This document shows, one piece after another, positions 37,817 to 50,329 of a DNA stretch of 64,000 nt (positions are counted from its first letter, which is position 1; each line of letters opens with the position of its first letter). The stretch spans positions 31,911,094 through 31,975,093 of the forward strand of contig OZ023267.1 in the NCBI GenBank assembly GCA_964006375.1, given 5' to 3'. The stretch comes from Tillus elongatus (Eukaryota > Arthropoda > Insecta > Coleoptera > Cleridae). The translations under genes and the position numbers were made by a program. Below the pieces are notes generated by a model. The model was not told the DNA's origin and searched no databases. It worked only from the letters and a program-made list of their open reading frames with translations.

Positions 37817-37859
37817 GCCGTACTGAAGAGCTCTAATGAGAGCGAAACCGGTCTACGGT
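37817..37859 (+). ncRNA. Type I hammerhead ribozyme, array unit 3
   Basis: Identical core and stems; CTGAAGA at 37823-37829, predicted cleavage after C37853. Confidence 0.9.
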
Positions 37860-38123
37860 TCTAATTGTTGCGAGAATGCATCTAGTCTTACATACTTTGT
37901 CCCTATATTGGGGTAGAAATGGGCCAGGGCTAACAATTTTTTAAATTGTTAGTTAGTTGTATACCGTCTCTATTTTTAATACTCTGTGTTATTTGGAGCG
38001 GGCGTGACAACATAGTACTTGGTTCCGAACTAGGTGGCGACATGTTCGCCACTCACTTAGTGTTTTAAGACTGGCTATACAATAGCCGTGTTATTTTTGG
38101 TGCATTTTTGCTGCAATTAGTAT

Positions 38124-38166
38124 GCCGTACTGAAGAGCTCTAATGAGAGCGAAACCGGTCTACGGT
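38124..38166 (+). ncRNA. Type I hammerhead ribozyme, array unit 4
   Basis: Identical core and stems; CTGAAGA at 38130-38136, predicted cleavage after C38160. Confidence 0.9.
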
Positions 38167-38430
38167 TCTAATTGTTGCGAGAATGCATCTAGTCTTACAT
38201 ACTTTGTCCCTATATTGGGGTAGAAATGGGCCAGGGCTAACAATTTTTTAAATTGTTAGTTAGTTGTATACCGTCTCTATTTTTAATACTCTGTGTTATT
38301 TGGAGCGGGCGTGACAACATAGTACTTGGTTCCGAACTAGGTGGCGACATGTTCGCCACTCACTTAGTATTTTAAGACTGGATATACGATAGCCGTGTTA
38401 TTTTTGGTGCATTTTTGCTGCAATTAGTAT

Positions 38431-38473
38431 GCCGTACTGAAAAGCTCTAATGAGAGCGAAACCGGTCTACGGT
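38431..38473 (+). ncRNA. Hammerhead motif, array unit 5 (core mutated)
   Basis: The core reads CTGAAAA (38437-38443): the invariant G8, which takes part in catalysis, is A. All stems are intact. Expected to be inactive or nearly so. Confidence 0.85.
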
Positions 38474-38738
38474 TCTAATTGTTGCGAGAATGCATCTAGT
38501 CTTACATACTTTGTCCCTATATTGGGGTAGAAATAGGCCAGGGCTAACAATTTTTTTAAATTGTTAGTTAGTTGTATACTGTCTCTATTTTTAATACTCT
38601 GTGTTATTTGGAGCGGGCGTGACAACATAGTACTTGGTTCCGAACTAGGTGGCGACATGTTCGCCACTCACTTAGTGTTTTAAGACTGGCTATACAATAG
38701 CCGTGTTATTTTTGGTGCATTTTTGCTGCAATTAGTAT

Positions 38739-38781
38739 GCTGTACTGAAGAGCTCTAATGAGAGCGAAACCGGTCTACCGT
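38739..38781 (+). ncRNA. Hammerhead motif, array unit 6 (stem I altered)
   Basis: Core CTGAAGA (38745-38751), stem II and stem III are intact. Stem I reads CTGTA against TACCG, with a mismatch in the fourth pair, so folding is weaker. Confidence 0.85.
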
Positions 38782-38985
38782 TCTAATTGTTGCGAGAATG
38801 CATCTAGTCTTACATACTTTGTCCCTATATTGGGGTAGAAATGGGCCAGGGCTAACAATTTTTTAAATTGTTAGTTAGTTGTATACCGTCTCTATTTTTA
38901 ATTCTCTGTGTTATTTGGAGCGGGCGTGACAACATAGTATTTGGTTCCGAACTAGGTGGCGACATGTTCGCCACTCACTTAGTGT

Positions 38986-39001
38986 TTTAATTACGATCAG
39001 A
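38986..39001 (+). other. Right target-site duplication of the hammerhead array
   Basis: Exact copy of 37057-37072. Unique sequence follows at once, then the MITE-like copy at 39121. Confidence 0.88.
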
Positions 39002-39120
39002 AATAATGCTTGTTCGTAGCGTGTCTTGAGAAGAATTTGTTATAAGACAATAGCCACAAAATGGACCTTTATCGCTCCAGTCTCCATAGATATATTTAAC
39101 CAGTAAAAATTAAAAAAAAA

Positions 39121-39580
39121 GTTCGGGACGCAGCAAGGGCGTTGGGGTAGTGAATTTTCATAAAAATGTTTTCAATAGGAAATATATATTTTTTTAAGAC
39201 AGCTTGCATCAAATTTGGTTACCAGTATAACCTATATAGGAAAAACAATGTACCATATTTTATCAACATAACTTTACTGTTTGACAATATACAAGAATCT
39301 TCCGAAAATAAACTTAAAATGTGTCCAATAAACTGGTTTCCTGGCCAACCAACCACCTTAGGTTAATAGTAAATTAAGCTACCGAAAGAAACATTTTATG
39401 AAAAATCGCTACCATAACGCACTTTCTGAGTCCCGAATTTATTTTCTTACAAACATGCATTATCTTTCAAAGGAAAATGCAAAAATTACAATAATATAGG
39501 GCATGTTCGATTAGGAAAAAAAATTGCACAACCAGCGACTTATGGGCCACCTGTGTTGTAAAACTATTTTTATAAGATGC
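39121..39580. mobile_element. Repeat A / MITE-like element, longer copy
   Basis: The left inverted end GGGACGCAGCAAGGGCG with 'gtagtgaattttcat' (39124-39160) mirrors the right end '..atgaaaaatcgctaccat' AACGCACTTTCTGAGTCCCG (39398-39436). The interior has no gene. Beyond the right end, 39437-39580 matches window positions 100-235. Confidence 0.55.
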
Positions 39581-39689
39581 AGCTCCAGACATCGTATAAT
39601 TTACATATAATTTTTTTTTCTCATATCTTCTATAATAATGGATATATTGAGCTTTACCCTAGAAACGCGTCTCCCTGTATATATGAAAA

Positions 39690-39800
39690 CAGACAAAAAC
39701 TGAAACTAACTGGGATATGGGTTCTATGGGGCCTAGTTCGCGCTCATTTGAAGGAATCTTTTCAAAATTCAAAAGTCACTAAAAATTTATCCAACTCTAT
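39690..39800 (-). repeat. Helentron-like block A fragment (reverse)
   Basis: Reading the minus strand: 'gtgacttttgaattttgaaaagattcc', 'aaatgagcgcgaactaggcccc', 'atagaacccatatcc'. Only the 5' block is present; no TA tract or 3' end. Confidence 0.6.
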
Positions 39801-39899
39801 GAGTAAAATTGTGATGGTCAAAAATAAATATGAATGTAAGAAGTGCATGACTACATTTGTATTACAAATGTCAAAAAACAAAATACTTATCTACATGTC

Positions 39900-40790
39900 A
39901 CTTTGAAAGTAGATCTGACATTTGTCAAGATAATATGACATGTACTATGTTGTCGTGGACTATTATGTACGCTGTATTACGCCTTATAAGAATCTTGTTT
40001 TTTTTTTGAGTACGATGGCTTATTTTACTGTTTAAACGTTTTTCGATCGCTTAACCTGAAATGGTTTTCGTCTAATTTAACGTTGTTTTCTTATAGAATC
40101 ACAGTAGGTTTTAGAATCTAGAAATTATTCTATTTTGTGTGTCATACCTAGAACAAGCTTTATTTTTCTTTAATTATAAATGACAATTTTAAGTAAATTC
40201 CTATATTTTCTGTGCCCAATGTGTTGAACGTGTGCAAAACGGGAAAAGGAAATTATATTAAAAGTTAAAATGACAAAGAGAACTTTATTCGAGGCACGAG
40301 CGTTGTTTCCATTTTTTTTAATATTGATAACATTTATCAGTAAATTAGCAGATTAGTGTAGTATTGGTTTTTTGAAAAAAAATTGAGCAGCATGCTTAGA
40401 GGAACCCTTTTATGCCTTAACCATCGGACAAATGCTGTGATCTAAACTCCACAATACAGTTAAGAGACATATATAAATTTGAGGTTCTGTGCAAAGTAAA
40501 CATGCTACAACGGAGACCCTTACAGAAGTCCATAGAAATGAGAAACTACTTACCAACACCGTTTCTCCATAAAAAAACTTCCACTTTGCCAAATTGAAAA
40601 AAAAAGCTAAATAATAAGCGTAATCTAATTCCTTAAAATAAAATTATTAACTGAACTGCTACCAAAGCATCACATAAAAGGTCTATTTTAAATTAACTTT
40701 CTGGAAATAATTTGATAAAATAAAGAACAATGAAGATTTTAGCTGAAACTCAAGGATTTTTAACTTATACGACATTTATGCTGCATAGCC
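39900..40790. other. Gene-free stretch
   Basis: AT-rich with no coding motif or identified repeat. Confidence 0.45.
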
Positions 40791-40799
40791 GTTCATGTA

Positions 40800-41375
<576 letters not shown>

Positions 41376-41789
41376 CCGACTTTATTAAGTATAACTCAAA
41401 AACTACTGGTCATGTCTTGATCAAACTTATATGGGACCACGCGAGAAGCACCAGCTTTTAAATAAAAAACGAATCATCCAAATCGGTCCACCTAGAAAAC
41501 ATTTCTGAGGTAACACACATTTAAAAAAATACAGTCGAATTGAGACCCTCCGCCTTTTTTTAAGTCGTGTTGAAAATTGACTTGTTTTCTTGTCTTACAG
41601 GAGGGTGTAAATAAAGGTTCGGTAATTAAACAATTTTGATAATTTAAAAAAATGGCAGCAGCACAATTGTCCTTGGTGACTATACTTTGAATATTTGAGA
41701 TTGATTTTTTTCTGTTGGGTACACATAAATCATTTGATAATAAATATTTTGGAAAATCTAATTGCTTCTAAAATTGTGCTTCAAAAGTA

Positions 41790-42660
41790 TTCAACAAGAA
41801 AAGCCGCGCGTCTAGTTCACGGACGGATCCGGCGGGGAGCGTGGGAAGGGGGCATGTGTTTATTCGGAAGGACCGACGGTAATCCACAGTATTTGCCTCG
41901 GTGCTCATGCAACGGTATTTCAGGCCGAAATGTACGCCATCCTGCACTGCTGGCGAGAGAACATGTGGAGGGGCTACACCAGCAAGCGGATCCTCATAGC
42001 CACAGACAGACAGGCAACCCTTAAGGCCCTAAGTAGCTCACGGGTAAATTCCAGGCTAGCAAGTGAATGCCGAGCCGAAACGAGCGCCCTGGCTGGGCAG
42101 AATGAGGTCATCCTCATCTGGGTGCTGGGTCACTCGGGGGTCAAAGGCAACGAAGAAGCCGATAGTCTCGCGAAAAAACGATCAGCAGAACCATTTATGG
42201 GACCAGAACCGGTCCTGGGCGTGACGACAAGCACCGCCAGGGATCCATAAAGTCCCGGGTCAGAAACGAACATTTCTGGGCAAACTGTCCAGGGCTCAGA
42301 CATGGGAAGTCAGTAATTGAGGAACCCAGTTCAAATAGAGCTGCCGGGCTGCTAAATCTTAGCAAAGGACAGCTCAGGAACATTACATAACTCTTAACGG
42401 GACACATGGATGTAAAGAAACACCTGTATAAAATGTGGCGGTTCGAAGAGGACCAGGCATGCAGATTCTGCGACGAGGGGGAGGAATCAGCCCAGCACAT
42501 CTTGTGCGAGTGTAAAAGTCTGGACCGCAAAAGACAACGATCTGCGGACAGCCTGGACCGGAGACAAGGCAATATGAAACTTCACCCTACCAATTGCTGT
42601 GCAGACTAGTTCAAGGCACAGTGATTTTGGAATGGGTGGAGTAGAAAAGACTAAGGGCAT
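41790..42660 (+). pseudogene. I/R1-type non-LTR element, RNase H and C-terminal part
   Basis: Plus-strand fragment of the family at 24.4-26.6 kb. The RNase H domain (41800-42190) reads FQAEMYAILHCWRENMWRGY, ATDRQATLKALSSSRVNS, VILIWVLGHSGVKGNEEAD; the usual SDSQAALKAL box has become TDRQATLKAL. A C-terminal Cys-rich segment follows at 42410-42560 (CRFCDEGEESAQHILCECKSL). The 3' tail at 42600-42660 matches 24360-24420. The reverse transcriptase is absent, so this is a 5'-truncated insertion, as is usual for LINEs. Confidence 0.87.
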
Positions 42661-42799
42661 GCACAATAAGCCAAAAGCTGCGGTGCTATCGGGGCGGCAG
42701 ATACGAGGACGAGCCTTAAGAGAGGAAAAGAGGCAACATGTGTACAAAATATCATCAAACCAACGTCACTATTTTCCAAGATATAATTTTTTCAATTTG

Positions 42800-43735
42800 A
42801 ATTTTTATGATTAGAAGGATTTTGCTTAAATAACGCACTTGCTGCGACAAGACGTTTTTGTCATTTATCCTCCAAGAATAAACACGATTTTTGGATATGG
42901 CTTGGATATTCTCCAGTTTACATTAATTGATTGAATAATATTTGTTACAATATAGTTACCAATAATAATCAGATCCCAGAAATAAACAGGTGATTTGACA
43001 CTGTCAAACTTATTTAATTAATTGAATATAACCCTATAACCTAAAATTGTTGATAATAAATGCTGGAAATAAATTTAAAAATCTGATATGCTCTCTTTAG
43101 CCACTTCAACTGCCTTGATAAAACAAAACGACACATCTTTAGGAACAGACAAGACAAGACTTTTTTGTGATTTATCCTCCAAGGAAAAACACGATTTTTG
43201 GATATGGCTTCTACGTAATAAAAATCCTACTACGGAATTTCAATGTAAATTCTCACATTTACCATCAGAAATGCAAATTAGTTAACTCAGCGTGTTTACA
43301 ATTATGTTTTAGTTACATGGATCAGTTACGGTTTCAGGAAAATTTAACGTTACTTTTGCTAAATCCCACAAACATGTTGGAATGTTTAACTAGAATTACA
43401 AACAATTTAATGCTACAACAATACCATTAATGCAAGGCTTTCAGTAAAGCAGATTTCAGAAGCAAAAATATTACATTAAACTGATGCATCCAGATAGTTT
43501 GGTTGGATAATTTGATAATATACAACTAAATTTACGCTGTTTATTTTAAATCAGATTACCTAAAAGGACCTACATGCCACTTTAAACTTAGTATCTAATA
43601 CTCCAGGAGGGAAGTCTTCTTTCAGGATAGTTTCATAACACAACGATATTTTTTTTGTAAATGAGTTTTACCAAAATAAAAGTACTGTTAACCCCAGAAT
43701 GCATAAATTGGGCCTCTCAGGCCCCGAGAGATTTT
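42800..43735. other. Gene-free stretch with a local duplication
   Basis: 'catttatcctccaagaataaacacgatttttggatatgg' at about 42857 recurs as 'gatttatcctccaaggaaaaacacgatttttggatatgg' at 43167. The sequence between them is unassigned. A repeat terminus hairpin (AACGCACTTGCTGCGAC) occurs at 42832-42849. Confidence 0.55.
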
Positions 43736-43737
43736 GG

Positions 43738-44600
<863 letters not shown>

Positions 44601-44774
44601 GTTAATGGAATATCATTTTTGTCGAATTTTCATAAAAAATCTTTCAAGCTCAATGTATCAGTCATTATGCAAGATGCGAAAAAAAACATTAATTATAGGG
44701 TGTCTTGAGCTACATCTTAAAAAATATTTTTATAATTACAGGCTGGCCCATAAGTCGTTGGTGATTCAAATTAT

Positions 44775-44982
<208 letters not shown>

Positions 44983-45039
44983 CCTATAACAGGATTTATA
45001 ACACGGCATTTCTGTTAAGGGCCAAGCCGCAAGGAGACA

Positions 45040-45084
45040 ACCGCATACACGTGTTTCAAGCTTATTAGCCATCATCAGTACGGT
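45040..45084 (-). ncRNA. Type I hammerhead ribozyme (304-bp family, minus strand)
   Basis: On the minus strand: ACCGTA stem I, CTGATGA core (45078-45072), stem II GGCT/AGCT, GAAA (45057-45054), palindrome ACACGTGT (45054-45047), cleavage base A (45046), then TGCGGT, which closes stem I with one G-U pair. All core bases are intact. Confidence 0.72.
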
Positions 45085-45280
45085 ATAGCCAGGTAAAGAT
45101 GGGAACACTCTGGACGAAGATGCAAAAAAACACCGAGTCACAACAGCAACCAGTGCACATTTGCAGCAACATTCGGAAGACCATCAATCCGAGGGAAACG
45201 ACCAAAAAAAGGCACGGAGGCAAAGAAATCGCCTGCGTGAGCATCCGTGGTCCAGAGTGTTCCCATCTTCACCTGGCTAT

Positions 45281-45324
45281 ACCCTACTGATGATGGCTAA
45301 TAAGTTTGAAACACGTGTATGTGG
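45281..45324 (+). ncRNA. Hammerhead motif (304-bp family, plus strand, weakened)
   Basis: Core CTGATGA (45287-45293), GAAA (45308-45311) and palindrome ACACGTGT (45311-45318) are intact. Stem I is damaged (CCCTA against TATGTGG) and stem II has two G-U pairs. Probably poorly active. Confidence 0.65.
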
Positions 45325-45539
45325 TTGTCTCCTTGCGGCTTTGCCCTTAACCCTCCTCCTTGTATAGTACAGAAATGCCGTGTTATAAATCCTGTTATAG
45401 TTAATGTTACTTCCTGGGCTCCGGATGCTCACGCAGGTGATTTCTTTGTCTATGTGGCTTTTTGGCCGTTTCCCTCGAAAGCGATGGAATTTCTGCCAAA
45501 ACAATAAAAATTTTCACCGGTTTTTGGCCAAACCTTTGT

Positions 45540-46755
45540 CTCATTTAATGAACACAATATTTCGGACAGCTATTATTTCCTTAAAACTGAAAGAGTATAT
45601 AGTGCTTCCAGCTTATAAGCCAGGTGATCATAAAAACATTTCAAACTATTATAGGCCTATTAGCCTACTTAGTGTGTTTGCTAAAAATTTTCAAAAATCA
45701 TTAAATGAATAGTTGGATAAACATAACATCTTGTCCGAAAGACAATTTTGTCTTAGACGAGGACTATCTACACAGAATGCATTATATTAATTGTCAAGTA
45801 CTGTTCTAGAAAACCACAGTAGTAACAGGAAAGCTGTAGCTGTGTTTTTAAACCTAAAAACGCTTTCTTACAGTTTGGCATGAAAAGTTGTTTGCTAAAT
45901 TGAAGTTGATGGAGATAAGAGGACATACGTTGTCATTTTTGGGTAGCTAACTTCATGAGAGAATGCAGCGTGTGAGAGTGGGTGACTATGTGAGTGAATG
46001 ACGAATGGTTAAGTGCGGTGTACCACAGGGAAGTATATTGGGTCCAATATTATTTTCTATTTACGTAAATGATATAAATGAAGACTTTACTTGGTACTGT
46101 ATAGCCATTTATTATGCAGATGATACACTTCTGGTGTTTGTAGGCAATTAATGGGACAAACTGCCTGACAGAGCAGTGACAACAATCAATCATCTACAAG
46201 AGGTACTAGGTAGTAACTTAGTAGCCTTGAAACTAACAAAAACATCCTATGTGGCTTTCTTACCAACAGCTGCCGGAAAAACATCCTCGACTCCATCAAT
46301 TAGTATACATGATGATGGCTGTAAACTAACTGAGTCTCAAAGTGTAAAATATATGGGTCTGTTGGTAGACAATAATTTAAAATGACAGGAGCATACAGCA
46401 TATATGAATGCAAGGCTTAAAAAGATAGTCTACAAATTCTATACCCTACGAAATATTTTAACAACAAAAAACGTTAAACGAATTTACAGTTCTCTCGTAC
46501 TGTCTTTTAAACGGTATTGTATTATTTTCCGGGGTTTGTGGTATGAAAATGCATTATCTGCGCTTCAGGTTACTCAAAATAAGATATTAAGGCTCATTAT
46601 TTGAAAGGATACTAGGTCTAGAATGAACCTTCTTTATAATAACGACTATATTAAGTTACTCGCTATAAGGGATTTATATATTAAATGTATTAAAACATGT
46701 ACATCATTTTCGGGCAATAGATGTAGTGGACTACACATATGGCACAAGTTGTAGA
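45540..46755 (+). pseudogene. Jockey/CR1-type reverse transcriptase, decayed
   Basis: Readable pieces in shifting frames: VLPAYKPGDHKNISNYYRPISLLSV-like (45596-45680), LSERQFCLRRGLSTQNA (45735-45780), [19 protein letters not shown] (about 46021-46075), YADDTLLVF (catalytic box, about 46113-46140), KYMGLLVDNNLK (46350-46385) and INARLKK-like to ALQVTQNKILRLI (46404-46604). It differs from the 5 kb and 9.6 kb family in sequence. Many stops; no 5' endonuclease was found. Confidence 0.83.
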
Positions 46756-46789
46756 ATAGGTGAAAACTTGACACTTCTAAATAGGAGCG

Positions 46790-46925
46790 TTAAAAAAAAT
46801 AACTATATAGGTTATACTGGTAATCAAATTTGATACCCGATTTCTTAAAAAAACATGTTTGCTATTAGAAACATTTTCATAAAATCCACTACCCTAACGC
46901 ACTATCTGCGTTAAGACTTTTTAGT
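46790..46925 (+). repeat. Repeat A right-half fragment
   Basis: 'ctatataggttatactgg' then 'ttgctattagaaacattttcataaaatccactaccct' and the hairpin AACGCACTATCTGCGTT (46892-46908). It aligns with 13875-13970. Confidence 0.6.
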
Positions 46926-49900
46926 TTTGACTTTTGTATGGAAGTTTAATTAACTTGCAATAGTTTAACGATAAAAATCTACTGCTGTTCTTTGTACCCA
47001 TTTTGGACCATCCTGTATATGCGCATTTATAGCGTACTCCATAAAGGCATTTTCTTGGTGTTGTAAAAAGTGAGGATATGATGCGAATCAAGTCAGTGCC
47101 ATAATAACGAGAAAGATTTTGTACCACTTAAAAATTCACAAAGTTGGACAAAATATTTGTCTTTAGTTTAATAGACGAATACTTAAAACTCAAAAGATAC
47201 AACAATAGTTGCAAGAAACTACACCGTTCTCGCAGCCCGGAAAGTGTTAAAACTTTATGGAATTGATGTTTGAGCTTTCTTCTCTCATAGCTACCTCATT
47301 TCGTCAATGGAAATCAATGGAAAAGTTGATAGTGAACTTCACTTAGCTTTAGAAATTTGTTCGTATGAGAGTGCAGATTGATTTTCCCTCTTGCTTGTTT
47401 GAATATTTTAGCCAAAGTGATTTTACATCACAACGCAATTTATTAGAAGCTTTGTCTTAAATAAGTGTTACTTTAGTACAAATGGTATTATCCTTAATAC
47501 AGTTTTAATTACATAAAGTAGTTTAGTGCGTTTTTGCTTACTTAGCCATGAATAAGGCGTTCCGTACAAAAACCGATATCGAGCAGATGCGTCTAGACGA
47601 CTCAAAAATATGATGATTAAATGCAACTTGGTTTTAAACTTTGACAAATAAACGGGGAATATAAATTTTACAGACAACACTTGAGTGTAACTTTGAAGAA
47701 GATATGAAACTTTATATATGGAAATCAAAAATTAAATGTTACCTAATTCCACATTCTGTAATTTGAATTCCTAATGACAGTCTAGTGCAATCGTAGAGGG
47801 AATTTGCCAGGAAATGGATGCATATCATAAAAAAATCATCAGCTGAAGTTACAGTTAGTTCAACTACAGCTACTGAAACTTTAATCAGTTTCAGATTACA
47901 TCTGTTCCTCCTTGAAAAGAGAAAATGCAAAGCTTGTGTAACTACCATAATACTTTTGTGTCGTTGTAGCTTATAAACGTGCCCTTAAAAAATTGATGTT
48001 TTAATATCAGTTATCATAACGACTGCTACAGAACAACAGACTATTTTAATTTACCAAAACCAGAATAAAACATCACACTAAATAATAAGGGATGTTTTCT
48101 GTAAACAGCCAAAGCTTTATTTGCATTCGTAAGTGATTGCTCGAGCTACATCAGCCGGTATATGTTGTGTTAGTAACATGCATACATGGTGTGGATAATC
48201 AGAAAGTCAATGCGGATATGTAAAAACTGCTCATTGATCAACTTTAGTTTATTACCTGGTTCAATTGTTTTATTTCATAACGAAGTTAATAAATAGATGT
48301 CGTGTTGAATATTATGCGAGAACATATGTTAGCAGGGCTACCTGCTTGAGTTTGGGCTAGTGTCCAAAACGACAGCTATAATTATAGGCCAGCCTATAGA
48401 GCGCATATATACCGCTAAATAGGGGGTTTTTCCAAGCGGAAATTATAAATACGGAATAGCATACATAAAACAATACCTAAATTAATTAATTTAATACATG
48501 GTAAGAACGAAACCATATTCGAAGGCAGGAAAATAAAATGTAATTGTTTCAACACGCAGTTACTGTCTTGTCAGCAGAGTAAGGGGCAACGACCGGTGAG
48601 ACTTTGGCGAGGATTTTGTAACCCGATACGGGAGGGGGGGGGGGTCTGGTGGTTGGTCATAAATATCACACGTCCAATTTAAGTGCAAGTGTACATGGAA
48701 AAATTCGATGACCTGACGATGCTGACTAGAGTCGAGAGTACAAGCATGGAGTCAGGGGAAGAAAGGTTTCTTTGAAGGAGGAACGCAAGGGAACTGGCAG
48801 TGAAGCGTGGAACTCGGGGTTAGACGGTCAAAGCCAGAGAGCTAGTGAAAGCAGGGTGTTCAGTTATAGATCTATTAAGGGAAGTAATCTTCTGATTATT
48901 TCGAAATACATTACTTAATCGTTATTGACCGCTATCTATTTAAACCTACCAGAGAAAAGGTGCTGGGGTACCTTACAAGGTCGGTAATGTCTTTCTTCTT
49001 GCTGAAATTCGAGGGCCAAGGGGTAAATGTTATATATAATTATTTTTTTGTCAAGGATAATAAACAAAACAGGACATACATGGTGGTTGTACCGGAGGGT
49101 TTTATCATAAGCATAATCAAATCTAAACTAAGCCAGAAATTATTAATTTTTGTTGCACGTTATTTTTAACTGACTGTACGGGGGAGTAAACTTATGTTCA
49201 AAAGACAATTATAGTAGTTTAGTCAAGGGTTAAGGAATAAGTATAGCAGTTGGGAGATCTAGGAATTAGAGCACTGCTGGATAAGGAAAACAATCTCTGA
49301 AGGGGCTTATGTGGGTAGTTTATTTAAATGTAGTTTAATATTTTATAAACTCTAATTTGGCTCATAATTTTGAAGACAAGCAGAGCCTTGTGAATTAATC
49401 GAGGGTTAATAAGTCCATTGTTCTTTTAAGGCGCCCTTTGCGCAAGAATTGACGCTTCCTTCCAAGGGCGGAATAGAGTAAAGTCATATTAACTAATATT
49501 GTACTTTTAAATGTCTCTATATTTTTTTTTTACTAAAACAAGGGTCAAGATTGTCTTTCACCCTAAGTAAAAAAAAAATCTTAATAAAGTTTTCCAGTTT
49601 TAAGGTGCCCAAAGGGCCTTATCTAAACTGGTGCAGTAGTGAGTATAAGTTAAAGTGTAGGTTGATACAAAACTCGCAAAGGCACACATCGATTTTTATC
49701 GTTAAAACCTGTAACCTTCAAGAAAACGTGACAAACATTGTCAGCGAGGAACTACCAGCAGAATACAACACAGCCATCAAAGGGGAAGGCTATTATCCCC
49801 AACTTCAAAGAGTAAAGTACCAATAGCAGAAGTGACAAAAAAATCGTCAGCGGGGAAGGAAAACATTGTGTGTGTGTGTGTTTTCAAATGCTAGGATGGC

Positions 49901-50190
49901 AACGGAATGATCCTTCACTAGCCACAGACTTTTACAAATTACACGGTGTGAAAAGGAAAACATTGCCAACCTCATAATTAAGTGAATGGAAAAATTATTG
50001 TGAGTAATTTTCATTATCCTTTATTTATTTATCCCATAATTTAATAACTGTATGTCTGACACAGATCAAGCTTTAAATTTTTCACAAGCAAATTCAAATA
50101 AAAATTCTAGACAATATATTATTAAAGCAGCCAAAATATTATTAAATTTGGAAAATAATGTTTCTTTAGGAAAAAAAAACTATTAACATT
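46926..50190. other. Unassigned stretch, no gene recognised
   Basis: Over 3 kb of AT-rich sequence with open frames below 100 codons and no motif. It includes a G10 run at about 48632-48643 and a short (GT)n at 49869. It may contain genuine intergenic or intronic host sequence. Confidence 0.4.
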
Positions 50191-50329
50191 AACGAAATGG
50201 CTGAACAAAATATTATCGAGCAAATGACTTATCATATAATTGCAATTCTCAGATATGACGGGAATCAAGTCACTGTAGCATTATTGATTCGAGCTTGCGA
50301 AAACTTTTTGTCATCTTTTGTTGACACAC

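Larger units (their letters stand above)
37073..38985 (+). mobile_element. 307-bp tandem hammerhead-ribozyme array (retrozyme-like), 6.2 units
   Basis: Six complete units of 307-308 bp starting at 37073 ('tggagcgggcgtgacaacat') plus a 70-bp partial seventh unit, with neighbouring units about 97-99 percent identical. Each unit contains one hammerhead on the plus strand and, 160-170 bp before it, a hairpin GTGGCGA..TCGCCAC. There is no open frame of note. The block is bounded by a 16-bp direct repeat, so it was inserted as a ready-made multimer. This is the layout described for animal retrozymes: tandem units with type I hammerheads that yield small circular RNAs and spread through borrowed reverse transcriptase. 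The family assignment is by structure, not by sequence search. Confidence 0.9.
44983..45480. mobile_element. 304-bp hammerhead repeat, two units in inverted (head-to-head) arrangement
   Basis: 44983-45180 is the reverse complement of a unit (it ends with 'tataacaggatttataacac'), and 45253-45480 is a unit on the plus strand. Both match 26.65-27.1 kb, but they face away from a centre near 45245. The minus copy starts within '..gtccagagtgttcccatc' just like the plus copy, and 45181-45250 resembles the reversed 'ccgagggaaac..ggcaaagaaatc' part of the unit. Confidence 0.75.

Noticed and set aside
37073..38985. CRISPR array
   Set aside because: Whole 307-bp units repeat without unique spacers, and the genome is animal.
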